64,000 bases of DNA from Pseudogemmobacter faecipullorum (GCF_020539525.1 NZ_JACDXX010000008.1:124001-188000), one strand, 5' to 3'; shown: positions 44,128 through 53,014, numbered from the stretch's first letter. The notes: generated by a model from the letters alone, not told the origin. Numbers and translations: made by a program.

Positions 44128-45965
44128 GCATGGAAACTCCGGGCAAAACCGAACCCGTGCTGAAGGTCAGCGGCCTTTCGGTCGCAGCGGGCGGGCGTGA
44201 AATCCTCTCGGATATCTCCTTCGAGCTGCATCCGCGCGAAATCCTGTCGGTGATCGGCGAAAGCGGCTCGGGAAAAACCGTGCTGGCGCGTGCCATAGCC
44301 AGCTGGCTCTCGGATCCTTTGCGCATCACCGGCGGCTCGGTCCGCTTTCGCGGCACCGATCTGCTGCGCGATCCCGGCCTCGCCCGGCGGCTGGCCGGGC
44401 GCGAGATCGCCTATGTCGGCGGCAATCCGGCGGGGGCGCTCGACCCGACCATGACCGTGGGGTCGCAGCTGGTCGAGAAGCTGCGCGCGGTGCGGCCCGA
44501 AATTTCCGCCGCCGAGGCGCGCAAAAAGGCGATCCGCCTGCTCAATGCCGTGCGCATTCCCGCTGCCGCCAGACGCTTTGACGAATATCCCTTCCAGTAT
44601 TCCGGCGGCATGATGCAGCGCGCGATGATTGTCGATGCGCTGATCTCGGATCCGGCGCTGCTGATCGCCGATAACATCACCCAGCCGCTCGATGTGACGG
44701 TGGCCGCGCAGATCCTCAAGCTGATGCGCGAACTGAATGCCGAATTTTCGACCGCCGTGCTGTTCATCTGCTCCTCGCTGCCGGTGGCCTGTGATGCCTC
44801 TGACCGGGTGATGGTGCTGAATGCGGGCCGCGTCGCCGAAATCCAGACCCCGCCCCGGCTGATAGCGGCCCCGCAAAGCGCCTATACCGCACAGCTGATC
44901 CGCGAACTGCCCCGGCTCTGGGACGACAGCCCGCACAGCCCGCGCGCGGTCGCCGCCGCGCCGGTGCCGGTGCTCTCGATCCGCGATGTTGCCAGGGCCT
45001 ACCACATCCGCCGCCGCGGCGAGGCCCGGCTCTCGGTGGTCCAGGCGGTTCGCAATGTCTCATTCGACGTGTTCCAGGGCGATAATTTCGGCGTGGTCGG
45101 CGAATCCGGCTGCGGAAAATCCTCGCTGATGCGGCTGCTGACCGGGCTGGAGCGGCCCGACCGGGGCGAAATCCTGTTTGACGGCGAGGATGTCGGCTCG
45201 GCCAGCCCGGCCAGGCTGCGTCAGATGCGGCGCAAATTCCAGCTGGTGCTGCAAGATCCCTATGGCTCGCTGCCACCGCAATGGCCGATTGGCAAAATTC
45301 TGGAAGAACCGCTGAAAATCCACGGGCTCGGCACAGCCGGCGAAAGGCGCGAGCGCGCCCGGGCGGTGATGAATGAGGTCGGCCTGCCCGAAAGCCTCTG
45401 TCACGATCTGACCAGCCGCCTCTCGGCCGGGCAGCGCCAGCGGCTGAACGTGGCCCGCGCCATGATCCTTGAGCCAAAACTGCTGATCATGGATGAAACC
45501 CTCTCGGCGCTCGATCAGACCGAACAGGGCAAACTGCTTGATCTCTTCGAGCGCCTGCAGGCCCAGCACGGCTTTACCTATATTTTCATCTCGCATGATC
45601 TGACCATGGTGCGCCGGGTCTGCTCGCGCATTGCGGTGATGTATCTGGGCGAAGTGGTCGAGGTAGCGCCCAATGAGCGGCTGTTTTTCGACCCCGGCCA
45701 TCCCTATAGCCGCGCCCTGCTCTCGGCAGCCCCGACGCTTGAGCCACGGCGCTATCGCCCCGAAGACTGCCTGCTTGAGGGCGAGCCGCCCTCTCCGATC
45801 GATCTGCCGCCCGGCTGCGCCTTTGCCGGACGCTGCCCGCATGCCTTTGAACGCTGCTCGCGGGAAAATCCTGCCCTGAGCGATCGCGGCAACCGCGCTC
45901 TGGCGGCCTGTTTTCTTAATGACCTGACCCCCGGCACTATCGAGACGGAGAAGACCTATGCCTGA
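44124..45965 (+). CDS. fused peptide-type ABC transporter ATP-binding protein (DppD-DppF fusion), first half degenerate
   Basis: A 613-residue protein with two ATPase domains. Domain 2 (about 285-600) is intact: GESGCGKSSLM, LSAGQRQR, LLIMDETLSALD and FISHDLTMV, plus the C-terminal oligopeptide domain. Domain 1 (about 10-260) has Walker A GESGSGKTVLA and signature YSGGMMQR. Its Walker B glutamate is Asn184 (LLIADNITQ), and the switch histidine is replaced by Ser217 (FICSSLPVA). Only one of the two sites therefore seems able to hydrolyse ATP, as in asymmetric ABC exporters. GGAGGGG precedes the ATG; its 3' end overlaps the amidohydrolase gene. Confidence 0.88.
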   Translation: MSMETPGKTEPVLKVSGLSVAAGGREILSDISFELHPREILSVIGESGSGKTVLARAIASWLSDPLRITGGSVRFRGTDLLRDPGLARRLAGREIAYVGGNPAGALDPTMTVGSQLVEKLRAVRPEISAAEARKKAIRLLNAVRIPAAARRFDEYPFQYSGGMMQRAMIVDALISDPALLIADNITQPLDVTVAAQILKLMRELNAEFSTAVLFICSSLPVACDASDRVMVLNAGRVAEIQTPPRLIAAPQSAYTAQLIRELPRLWDDSPHSPRAVAAAPVPVLSIRDVARAYHIRRRGEARLSVVQAVRNVSFDVFQGDNFGVVGESGCGKSSLMRLLTGLERPDRGEILFDGEDVGSASPARLRQMRRKFQLVLQDPYGSLPPQWPIGKILEEPLKIHGLGTAGERRERARAVMNEVGLPESLCHDLTSRLSAGQRQRLNVARAMILEPKLLIMDETLSALDQTEQGKLLDLFERLQAQHGFTYIFISHDLTMVRRVCSRIAVMYLGEVVEVAPNERLFFDPGHPYSRALLSAAPTLEPRRYRPEDCLLEGEPPSPIDLPPGCAFAGRCPHAFERCSRENPALSDRGNRALAACFLNDLTPGTIETEKTYA

Positions 45966-47244
45966 GACCAATCTGCCCGGCAAAATCGATGCGGCCCTGC
46001 TGAACGCGCTGATGGAGAAAGTCTCGGAATTTGGCGCAACGCCGATGGGCGGGGTGGATCGTCCCGCGCTCAGCGATGCCCATGCCGCGGCGCGCAACTG
46101 GTTTTCCGCCGAAATGGCCGCGCGGGGCTATCAGATCAGGATCGATGCCATCGGCAATCTCTTTGGCCAGATCGATCTCGCCGGTGAAGGCGCGCCGCTC
46201 ATAATGCTCGGCTCGCATATCGACAGCCAGCCGCTTGGCGGGCGGTTTGACGGCGCCTATGGCGTCATGGCGGCGCTCGCGGCAATTGAGAGCTACCGCG
46301 CCTGGTGCTCCCGGACCGGAACCCGGCCGAAATGCAATTTCTGCGTGGCGGACTGGATGAATGAGGAAGGCGCGCGCTTCACCCCCAGCCTGCTCGGCTC
46401 TTCGGTCTTCTCCGGTGAAAACAGCCTTGAATTCGCTTTGTCGCGCCAGGACCGCGACGGTAAAAGCGTGGCCGATGAGCTGGCGCGGACCGGCTATGCC
46501 GGCACTGATACCGCCCCCGAGCCGGTGGCCTATCTTGAGGTCCATATCGAAGGCGAATCCGAACTGGAACAGGCCGGTCGCCATATCGCGCCTTTCGCCC
46601 GCCACTGGGGCGCGCTGAAGGTGAAGATTGAGGTGACGGGCGAACAGGCCCATACCGGCCCGACGAAAATGGCTTTGCGCAAGGATGCGCTGCTCGGCGC
46701 AGCCTATATCATGGCCGAACTGCGCCGCCTCGCCGATACCGCACCCGATACGCTTTATACCTCCTGCGCCAGGCTCGATATTTCGCCCAATTCCGCCAAT
46801 ATCGTGCCGGAAAAGGTGGTGATGTTCTGCGAGCTGCGCGCGCCCGAACAGAATATGCTCGACTGGTCCGAGGCGGGCCTGCGCGCCGCTTTGCCGGGCC
46901 TTGCCGAACAAGCCTTCGTCAGCGCTGAGATCGTCTCGGTTGACCGCCGTCCCGCCGGGCGCTTTGACAGCCGTCTGATCAGACTGGTCGAACGCGGTGC
47001 CGATGAGAACGGCTATGGCCGGCTGGAACTTGACACTGTCGGTGGTCATGACGCGGTCACGATCCAGCGCCGCATCCCCGCTATTGTCTTCGTCGTGCCC
47101 TCGGTCGACGGGGTGATCCACCGCTATAATGAATATACCAGCCCCGAGGATCTCGCGAAGGGCGGCGATGTTCTGGTGTCGATGATCCGCCGCATAGATG
47201 CGGCCGGCGGCAATCTCGACAAGGCCGTCAGCATCAATTTCTGA
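45958..47244 (+). CDS. M20 family amidohydrolase (N-carbamoyl-L-amino-acid hydrolase/allantoate amidohydrolase type)
   Basis: A 428-residue Zn-dependent amidohydrolase. Metal ligands: LGSHIDSQPLGGRFDGAYG (His, Asp), ADWMNEEGARF (Glu pair), YLEVHIEGE (His) and IHRYNEYTSPE near the C-terminus (His). The usual HIEQGP motif reads HIEGES, a small deviation next to the metal ligand. It cytoplasmically hydrolyses an amide or carbamoyl bond, probably of the substrate delivered by the peptide-type importer encoded just upstream (8-bp overlap). Confidence 0.87.
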   Translation: MPETNLPGKIDAALLNALMEKVSEFGATPMGGVDRPALSDAHAAARNWFSAEMAARGYQIRIDAIGNLFGQIDLAGEGAPLIMLGSHIDSQPLGGRFDGAYGVMAALAAIESYRAWCSRTGTRPKCNFCVADWMNEEGARFTPSLLGSSVFSGENSLEFALSRQDRDGKSVADELARTGYAGTDTAPEPVAYLEVHIEGESELEQAGRHIAPFARHWGALKVKIEVTGEQAHTGPTKMALRKDALLGAAYIMAELRRLADTAPDTLYTSCARLDISPNSANIVPEKVVMFCELRAPEQNMLDWSEAGLRAALPGLAEQAFVSAEIVSVDRRPAGRFDSRLIRLVERGADENGYGRLELDTVGGHDAVTIQRRIPAIVFVVPSVDGVIHRYNEYTSPEDLAKGGDVLVSMIRRIDAAGGNLDKAVSINF

Positions 47245-47256
47245 GCGGAGAAGCCA

Positions 47257-48204
47257 ATGAACGCCATCCTCTCTGAGGCGGATTTCACCAGGGTGATCGC
47301 CGGACTTCCGGGTGCCGGGGGGGCTGTAACCCGCCCGGGCCCTGTGGCACTGGCCTCGCCTTCGGGGCGCGGGCTGGAGGGCGAGGGCGTTTTCCTCGAC
47401 CTGGCCGGAGGCGGGAGCGGCTATCTCAAGCTGTTTCACCCCGAAGTGCTGCCATTTTTCGATCTTGCCACCGGCTTTGAGGTGGCGCGGCGCGCCGGGG
47501 CGGCCGGGATCGCCCCCGCCGTGCTCTGGTCCGATACCGCCGCCGGGGCGATCCTCTTTGCCGCAGCCCCCTCTGGCTGGCGCGAGGCAAAGCTGTCCGA
47601 TTACCTCTCTCCTGCCCTGCGTCAGGCCAAGCTCACCGCCTTGCGCCGCCTGCATGAATTGCCCGCGACCGGCCAGCGGTTTGACGCCTTTGCCCGTACT
47701 GACGCGCTGATCGCCGAAGCCCGGGCCCGCCAGATCGCACTGCCCGAGGATCTCGCCTGGTGTATGGAGCTGCTGGAAGCGGCGCGCCCGGTGCTTGAGG
47801 CCGCGCCGCTGGCTTTATGTCGCAATGAGGGCACGGTCTCAAACCTGCTCATCGGCCCAGGGGCTGGGGTGATGCTGATCGATTTTGACCGCGCCGGGCT
47901 GAATGACCCGATGTATGATCTCGGCGCGGTGCTGGCGGAAATGTGCGTCGAAGAACGCGATATGGAACAGGCCTTCCTGTATTATCGCGGCAAATCTGAC
48001 CCGGCGGGCTTTGCCCGGGCCAGGATCTGGTCGGCGCTCGATGATCTGATGCATGCGCTCTACTGCCGGGTTTTGGGCCATATCTCCGGGCGTAAAGCCC
48101 TGGAATGGCTGAAATTCGGCGAATGGCGGCTAATGCGCGCCCGCCTCATGCTCAGCCATCCCGGCTTTGAAGAGAAAATCCGTATCGCGAAGGGAGAGGC
48201 CTGA
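47257..48204 (+). CDS. aminoglycoside/choline-kinase-like phosphotransferase, probably catalytically impaired
   Basis: A 315-residue protein of the APH/choline kinase fold. The N-lobe lysine is in SGYLKLFHPE. The catalytic loop reads LCRNEGTVSNLLI where CHNDxxxxNLL is expected, so the catalytic Asp is Glu191 and the preceding His is Arg. The metal-binding motif MLIDFDRAGLNDPMYDLG is intact. It is followed by a paralogue with the catalytic Asp present. It may be a pseudokinase partner or an enzyme of altered mechanism. GGAG precedes the ATG. Confidence 0.78.
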   Translation: MNAILSEADFTRVIAGLPGAGGAVTRPGPVALASPSGRGLEGEGVFLDLAGGGSGYLKLFHPEVLPFFDLATGFEVARRAGAAGIAPAVLWSDTAAGAILFAAAPSGWREAKLSDYLSPALRQAKLTALRRLHELPATGQRFDAFARTDALIAEARARQIALPEDLAWCMELLEAARPVLEAAPLALCRNEGTVSNLLIGPGAGVMLIDFDRAGLNDPMYDLGAVLAEMCVEERDMEQAFLYYRGKSDPAGFARARIWSALDDLMHALYCRVLGHISGRKALEWLKFGEWRLMRARLMLSHPGFEEKIRIAKGEA

Positions 48205-49139
48205 TGCAGCTACTCGGCAGCGCTCTGACCCAGGCGGAGCATGATATTGAGGCGGCGATCCGGCAGGCCCGGGCGCTGTTCGGCCCGGATGCCAGCTACG
48301 CCCCGGTCGGCGGCGGCATTTCCAATTCCAACTGGCGGGTGCGCTCGGCCTGTGGCCGCAACGACTGGTTCGTGAAAATCCCCGGCAATGGCACCGAAAT
48401 GTTCATCGACCGCATCGCGGCAATGGATGCCTCACGCAAGGCAGCCGCGGCCGGGCTCGGGCCAGGGATCTATGAGGATCTGGCCGATCAGGGGATCGAG
48501 ATCAATGATTTCATCCCCGACCGCCGGGCCTCGACCCATGCCGATTTCGCCGATCCCAGCCGCCGCGCCGCTGCCATTGCCGCCTATCGCCGGATGCATG
48601 ATCTGCCCGCGCTTGGCCTGACCAAAACCGTTTTCGATATGATCGACGAGCATCATCAGCAGATGCGCGACCTGCAGGCCCCCTTCCCTGCAGATTACGA
48701 CTGGATCGCGCTCAATACCCGCATGGCGCGCGAGGCGATGCAGGCTTCGGGCCTTGATCTGGTGCCTTCGTTCAACGATCCGATGCCCGGCAATTTCATG
48801 CTCGGCGCCGATGGATCAATCATGCTGATCGATTACGAATATGCCTCGATGAATGACCGCTGCTATGATCTCGGCATCTGGTTTGGCGAGATGTTTTTCA
48901 CAGCTGAGATCGAGAATGAGCTGATCGAGGAGTATTTCGGCCGGGTCACGCCCGAGATCCTCGCCCGGGTCACGGTGCATAAGGCGCTGGCCGATGTGAA
49001 ATGGGGCGCCTGGTCGATGGTCCAGCTTCAGGTGTCGAAGCTGGATTTCGATTTTTATAAATATGGCGTCTGGAAGCTGATGCGCTTTCGTCAGATCACC
49101 GGCGATTCCCGCTGGAGAGAGCATCTGCGCCGCCTCTGA
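48204..49139 (+). CDS. choline/ethanolamine-kinase-like phosphotransferase
   Basis: A 311-residue APH-fold kinase. The N-lobe has GGGISNSNWRV and DWFVKIPGNGTEM. The catalytic loop reads PSFNDPMPGNFM with Asp192 and Asn present and the usual His replaced by Phe190. IMLIDYEYASMNDRCYDLG supplies the second metal-binding Asp, as in choline kinases and LicA. It is coupled to the previous gene by a TGATG overlap. The substrate is probably a small amino alcohol or amino sugar made available by the cluster; not determined. Confidence 0.82.
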   Translation: MQLLGSALTQAEHDIEAAIRQARALFGPDASYAPVGGGISNSNWRVRSACGRNDWFVKIPGNGTEMFIDRIAAMDASRKAAAAGLGPGIYEDLADQGIEINDFIPDRRASTHADFADPSRRAAAIAAYRRMHDLPALGLTKTVFDMIDEHHQQMRDLQAPFPADYDWIALNTRMAREAMQASGLDLVPSFNDPMPGNFMLGADGSIMLIDYEYASMNDRCYDLGIWFGEMFFTAEIENELIEEYFGRVTPEILARVTVHKALADVKWGAWSMVQLQVSKLDFDFYKYGVWKLMRFRQITGDSRWREHLRRL

Positions 49140-49479
49140 CCGTCGCGGCCTGCCAGCAGCCATCGCGCGCGCCGGCAGGCCCCCCCCCTGCCCCGCGCGC
49201 GGCGCTGAAGAGAATCTGCAGCACAGGAAAAGACCGATTCTTCACGGGATTCGCCTTTGACAACCGGGGCTTACCCCGCCGTACCGGCGCGAATCCTCCC
49301 GGCCAGGCCCGGCTTTTCACAGCAAAACCCGGCTTTTCTCCGTAAAACCGGGCACTGTGGCCCTGTCCAGCGCACGAGGATTGTTTTTACTTGCACGAAT
49401 CCCGCAGCTGTAAGAGTAATATACGCTAAAGACAGAATAAGACGGCCAAAAGCGTAACAACGTGGCTGCGGAGCAGAGA
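49140..49479. other. intergenic region upstream of repABC
   Basis: No gene seen. The left part is GC-rich; the right part (49,380-49,450) is AT-rich and contains TAATAT (49419-49424), so the repABC promoter probably lies there. The region also holds a 20-bp tandem repeat, listed separately. Confidence 0.5.
49308..49347 (+). repeat. 20-bp tandem repeat upstream of repA
   Basis: Two adjacent 20-bp units, 49308-49327 and 49328-49347, share CCCGGCTTTTC at the left and AAAA at the right (about 16 of 20 identical). The second unit and the following CCGGG can form a hairpin. It could be a regulator site or a terminator for the kinase operon. Confidence 0.5.
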
Positions 49480-50679
49480 ATGACCCGGGACAGAATCGAT
49501 CGCCTTATCGGCGACCATGCAGCGCGTCTTTCAGAGCGGTTGCAAGCGCATCGTGAGCAGCTCTTCCCGCCGGATGCGCGCCGGGTTCTGCGCAAATTCA
49601 CCAGTGGCGAAGTGGCCGATCTGCTGGGCGTGAAAGACGCCTATCTGCGCAAGCTCAGCCTCGAGGGCCGCGGCCCCCAGCCCGAGACCCGCACCGGCGG
49701 GCGGCGCTGGTATTCGCCCGAGGATATCCTGGCCTTGCGCCAGCTGCTGGAAAAGGGCGCCAAGGCCCCGGGCACCTATCTGCCCGGGCGCCGCGCCCAT
49801 GCCGACGGGCGCGAGGATCATCTGCAGGTGATCACGGTGATCAATTTTAAGGGCGGGTCGGGGAAAACCACGACATCCGCCCATCTGGCGCAGAAGCTGG
49901 CTTTAGACGGATATCGTGTGCTTGGCATCGATCTCGACCCTCAGGCCAGTTTCTCGGCCCTGCACGGCTTCCAGCCCGAATTCGACCTGCCCGATGGCGG
50001 CACGCTTTACGATGCGATCCGCTATGAGGATCCGGTCGGCATGGCCCAGGTGATCCAGAAGACCTATTTCCCCAATCTCGACATCATCCCCGGCAATCTC
50101 GACCTGATGGAATTTGAGCATGACACGCCGCGCGTGCTGTCTCAGGGCAAAGGCGAGATGTTCTTCACCCGGGTCTCGGAACGCCTGGCCGAGGTCGAGG
50201 CCGATTATGATGTGGTGGTGATCGACTGCCCGCCGCAGCTCGGCTTTCTCACCATGTCGGCGCTCAGCGCCGCAACCGCCGTTCTGGTAACGGTTCATCC
50301 ACAGATGCTCGATGTGATGTCGATGTGTCAGTTCCTGCTGATGACCTCAAACCTGCTGGGCGTGGTGGCCGATGCGGGGGGCGATATGTCCTATGACTGG
50401 ATGCGCTATCTCGTCACCCGCTACGAGCCAGGAGATGGTCCGCAAAATCAAATGGTTGGCTTTATGCGTTCGCTCTTTGGCGACAATGTTCTCAACCATG
50501 CCGCGCTGAAATCCACCGCGATTTCCGATGCCGGCATCACCAAACAGACCCTTTATGAGGTCGACCGCTCGGCCTTCACCCGCCAGACCTATGAGCGGGC
50601 GCTGGAAAGTCTGAACGCGGTCAATGGCGAAATTTCTGACCTGATCCAGCAGGCCTGGGGCCGCGACGGGAGGCGCTGA
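49480..50679 (+). CDS. repA: plasmid partition ATPase RepA (ParA family) of a repABC replicon
   Basis: A 399-residue ParA-type ATPase. A DNA-binding N-terminal region (about 1-110; VLRKFTSGEVADLLGVKDAY) is followed by the deviant Walker A NFKGGSGKTTTSAH and Walker B VVVIDCPPQLGFLT. The length and N-terminal domain are those of RepA from repABC plasmids, which also represses its own operon. I chose the ATG at 49480 because GGAG lies 6 bases upstream; a GTG at 49462 is in frame. Confidence 0.93.
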   Translation: MTRDRIDRLIGDHAARLSERLQAHREQLFPPDARRVLRKFTSGEVADLLGVKDAYLRKLSLEGRGPQPETRTGGRRWYSPEDILALRQLLEKGAKAPGTYLPGRRAHADGREDHLQVITVINFKGGSGKTTTSAHLAQKLALDGYRVLGIDLDPQASFSALHGFQPEFDLPDGGTLYDAIRYEDPVGMAQVIQKTYFPNLDIIPGNLDLMEFEHDTPRVLSQGKGEMFFTRVSERLAEVEADYDVVVIDCPPQLGFLTMSALSAATAVLVTVHPQMLDVMSMCQFLLMTSNLLGVVADAGGDMSYDWMRYLVTRYEPGDGPQNQMVGFMRSLFGDNVLNHAALKSTAISDAGITKQTLYEVDRSAFTRQTYERALESLNAVNGEISDLIQQAWGRDGRR

Positions 50680-50681
50680 AC

Positions 50682-51638
50682 ATGGCACGCAAAAACCTTC
50701 TCGAGGGGCTGATCTCAGCCAAAGGCTCCGGCACGACCAGTTCCGCCGCCCCCCTCGCCGCTTTCTCGCCCGCCAGCGCACCGCGAATGAACAAAGGCGC
50801 GATCGGCGCGGTCGGCCAGTCGATTGCCGAGCTGAAAAGCCGTGCGGTTTTTGAGGTCGCGCCCGAGCTGATCGATAATGCCGGTCTCGAAGACCGCATC
50901 GGCGGCGAAGATGACGGCATTACCGCCCTCGCCGATTCCATGGCCGAATATGGCCAGCAAGTCCCTGTTCTGCTTCGCAAAAGCCCCTCGCATGAGGGGC
51001 GTTATGAGGTGGTCTATGGCCGCCGCCGGGTCGCCGCACTGAAACAGGCCGGCCTGCCGGTCAAAGCCATGCTGCGCGAGCTGAATGACCGCGATCTGAT
51101 GATTGCCCAGGGCCAGGAAAATGCCCTGCGCAAGGATCTCTCCTTCATCGAGCGCGCCAATTTCGCCCGCCAGATGCGGGATTCGGGCTTTGAGCGCAAA
51201 GTGATCTGCGATGCGCTGGCGGTGGATAAGACCGTGATCAGCCGGATGCTCAGCGTCGCCGATGCCCTGCCAACCGGGCTTTTGCATGCGATCGGCGCCG
51301 CCCCCGCGGTCGGGCGGGACCGCTGGCTCGAGCTGGTCGAGCGGATCCGAGATCGCGACATTGATGCGGTAATCAACGCGGTCAGCGGCGAAAGTTCGGA
51401 TCAGCGCTTTGAGACGATCTTCCGCAAACTGGCGCCGCGCCGCCCTGCCCGCCCGCGCGCGGAACCGCCCGAGGCGATTCTCGGCGCCGGTCACAAGATT
51501 CTCGGAGAGTTCAGCCGCAAAGACGGCGCGCTGACCCTCAGCTTCAGCGCCCGCGACAGTGACGGGTTTGAGGATTGGCTGCTCACGCATCTCGCTGAGC
51601 TGCATCAGGAATTCCTGGATAAGGGGCAAAAGCCCTGA
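50682..51638 (+). CDS. repB: plasmid partition protein RepB (ParB family)
   Basis: A 318-residue ParB-like protein. The nuclease-like CTP-binding domain has GQQVPVLLRKSP and YEVVYGRRRVAAL (the GERRxRA box variant), followed by QGQENALRKDLSFIERANFA and an HTH region (DALAVDKTVISRMLSVADAL). It starts 2 bp after repA. It binds the parS palindromes found on both sides of repC. N-terminal MARKNLLEGLIS is usual for RepB. Confidence 0.93.
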   Translation: MARKNLLEGLISAKGSGTTSSAAPLAAFSPASAPRMNKGAIGAVGQSIAELKSRAVFEVAPELIDNAGLEDRIGGEDDGITALADSMAEYGQQVPVLLRKSPSHEGRYEVVYGRRRVAALKQAGLPVKAMLRELNDRDLMIAQGQENALRKDLSFIERANFARQMRDSGFERKVICDALAVDKTVISRMLSVADALPTGLLHAIGAAPAVGRDRWLELVERIRDRDIDAVINAVSGESSDQRFETIFRKLAPRRPARPRAEPPEAILGAGHKILGEFSRKDGALTLSFSARDSDGFEDWLLTHLAELHQEFLDKGQKP

Positions 51639-51684
51639 TCCGGCAATACAGGCAGAAACAACAACGGAGGCACCAGACGGCGTA

Positions 51685-51740
51685 AAACAAAAACCCCCCG
51701 GAACGATGAACATTCCGAAGGGCCTTAGTCAGATCTAGCA
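51685..51740 (-). ncRNA. predicted counter-transcribed RNA (ctRNA) of the repABC cassette
   Basis: The repB-repC spacer has, on the minus strand, a TTGACA (-35, 51775-51770) and TTAGAA (-10, 51752-51747) 17 bp apart. A terminator follows, with stem CGGAA/TTCCG (51699-51703, 51713-51717) extended by C/G pairs, then TTTTTGTTTT. The implied RNA of about 55 nt, antisense to the repC leader, matches the position and size of known ctRNAs that limit RepC synthesis. The exact ends are predicted. Confidence 0.7.
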
Positions 51741-51760
51741 CATCCTTTCTAATGCCATTC

Positions 51761-51776
51761 GTTGACAGCTGTCAAC
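51761..51776. promoter_or_regulatory. parS centromere site 1
   Basis: GTTGACAGCTGTCAAC, a perfect 16-bp palindrome of the repABC parS type (GTTNNC..GNNAAC), 45 bp upstream of repC. It contains the -35 box of the predicted ctRNA promoter. An identical copy follows repC. Confidence 0.8.
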
Positions 51777-51820
51777 TCGTCGATTCGACGGGGTAAGGTT
51801 TTGCACCCGCGTGAAACAGG

Positions 51821-52990
51821 ATGCAGCACATCCCTCTGACGCCCTTTGGGCGGCGGCCGGTTGCGGCCGGCCCTCTGGCAGCTATGGCGCTGTCAGGGAC
51901 CGATACCGCTTACCCATCGGTCAATAAATGGCAGATCCAGCGCGATCTGGTCACCGCCCGCATGGCTTTTAACCTGTCAGACCGTGATCTGGCGGTTCTG
52001 GCCGCGCTGATCTCTTTCTGGCCCGAGGATGAGCTGCCGGCGCAGAATGCGGTGGTTTTCCCCTCGAACCTGACGCTCTCCTCACGGGCGCATGGTATGG
52101 CGGAAAGCACCCTGCGGCGTCATATCGCAGCCCTTGTCGGTGCAGGCCTGATCCAGCGCCGCGACAGCCCGAATGGTAAACGCTACGCCATGCGCTATGG
52201 CGCCGCGCCGCGCGCCTATGGCTTTGACCTCTCCCCCCTCACCCGCCAGGCCGAAAAAATCCGTCTCCATGCCGAGACCGCGGTCGCGGATGAGGAACGG
52301 CTGAAAGCGAGGCGCGAGGCGATCGTCCTGCAGCTGCGCGACTGTGACCGGCTTCTGCCCGCGGCAAAACCGAACCCCTGTGATTTCAATCAGCTCTCTC
52401 AAGGCATCCTGCAGGCCAAAGGCCAGCTGCGCCGCAAGATGACGGCCATGCTGCTGCAGGAACTGTCACTGCAGGTCGAAAATATCTTCCTGCAGATCTC
52501 CAATCTTATCCCCAGCCTGACCCTCGCCGAAGAACAAGTGAGCGGCAATGACGACCAAAATGAGCGGCACATTCAACATTCAGACAGAGTAAATATTGAA
52601 TCAGAACAGGCTGCGGAGAAAATCGCTGAACCAGCTGAAACCGCTCGCGATAAAGAAAGCGGGCTGACGCTTGCTCTGGTGCTGGAAGCCTGCCCTGAAA
52701 TCCTGCCCTATTCCCGCGAGGGCATCCGCCACTGGCAGGATCTGCTGTCAGCCGCCTGCTTCCTTTATGCGATGCTGGGGATTTCCGATCACACCTGGCG
52801 CGACGCCTGTCAGCGCATGGGGCCAACCAATGCCGCAATCACCCTCGCCTGCCTGCTGCAGAGCAACGAAAAGGTTAAAAACCCCGGCGCCTATCTCAGA
52901 CGGCTGGCGCTGAAAGCCTCGGCCCAGGCCTTTAGCCCCGGGCCAATGGTGCTGGCCCTGCTTCGGGCCCGAAACAGCCGGGAGATCTGA
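51821..52990 (+). CDS. repC: replication initiator RepC of a repABC replicon
   Basis: A 389-residue RepC. It starts with MQHIPLTPFGRRPV, the usual RepC N-terminus. The winged-helix region DRDLAVLAALISFWPEDELP, VFPSNLTLSSRAHGMAESTL and RRHIAALVGAGLIQRRDSPN is intact. The C-terminal domain carries WRDACQRMGPTNAAITLACL. RepC binds the origin inside its own gene. Its presence with repA and repB and flanking parS sites shows that this DNA is a plasmid or chromid. Expression is probably limited by the ctRNA in the leader. Confidence 0.93.
   Translation: MQHIPLTPFGRRPVAAGPLAAMALSGTDTAYPSVNKWQIQRDLVTARMAFNLSDRDLAVLAALISFWPEDELPAQNAVVFPSNLTLSSRAHGMAESTLRRHIAALVGAGLIQRRDSPNGKRYAMRYGAAPRAYGFDLSPLTRQAEKIRLHAETAVADEERLKARREAIVLQLRDCDRLLPAAKPNPCDFNQLSQGILQAKGQLRRKMTAMLLQELSLQVENIFLQISNLIPSLTLAEEQVSGNDDQNERHIQHSDRVNIESEQAAEKIAEPAETARDKESGLTLALVLEACPEILPYSREGIRHWQDLLSAACFLYAMLGISDHTWRDACQRMGPTNAAITLACLLQSNEKVKNPGAYLRRLALKASAQAFSPGPMVLALLRARNSREI
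52540..52640. other. candidate replication origin (oriV) inside repC
   Basis: A clearly AT-rich patch within repC, with many short A/T runs (for example GTAAATATTGAATCAG) in otherwise GC-rich coding DNA. In studied repABC plasmids the origin lies in such a patch in the central part of repC. The boundaries are approximate. Confidence 0.45.
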
Positions 52991-53014
52991 GCCAGTGGTC
53001 CCGAAGTTGCCATT

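Noticed and set aside
45937-47655. A 572-codon open frame on the minus strand over the amidohydrolase gene
   Set aside because: Antisense to a gene with intact metal ligands; no recognisable domain.
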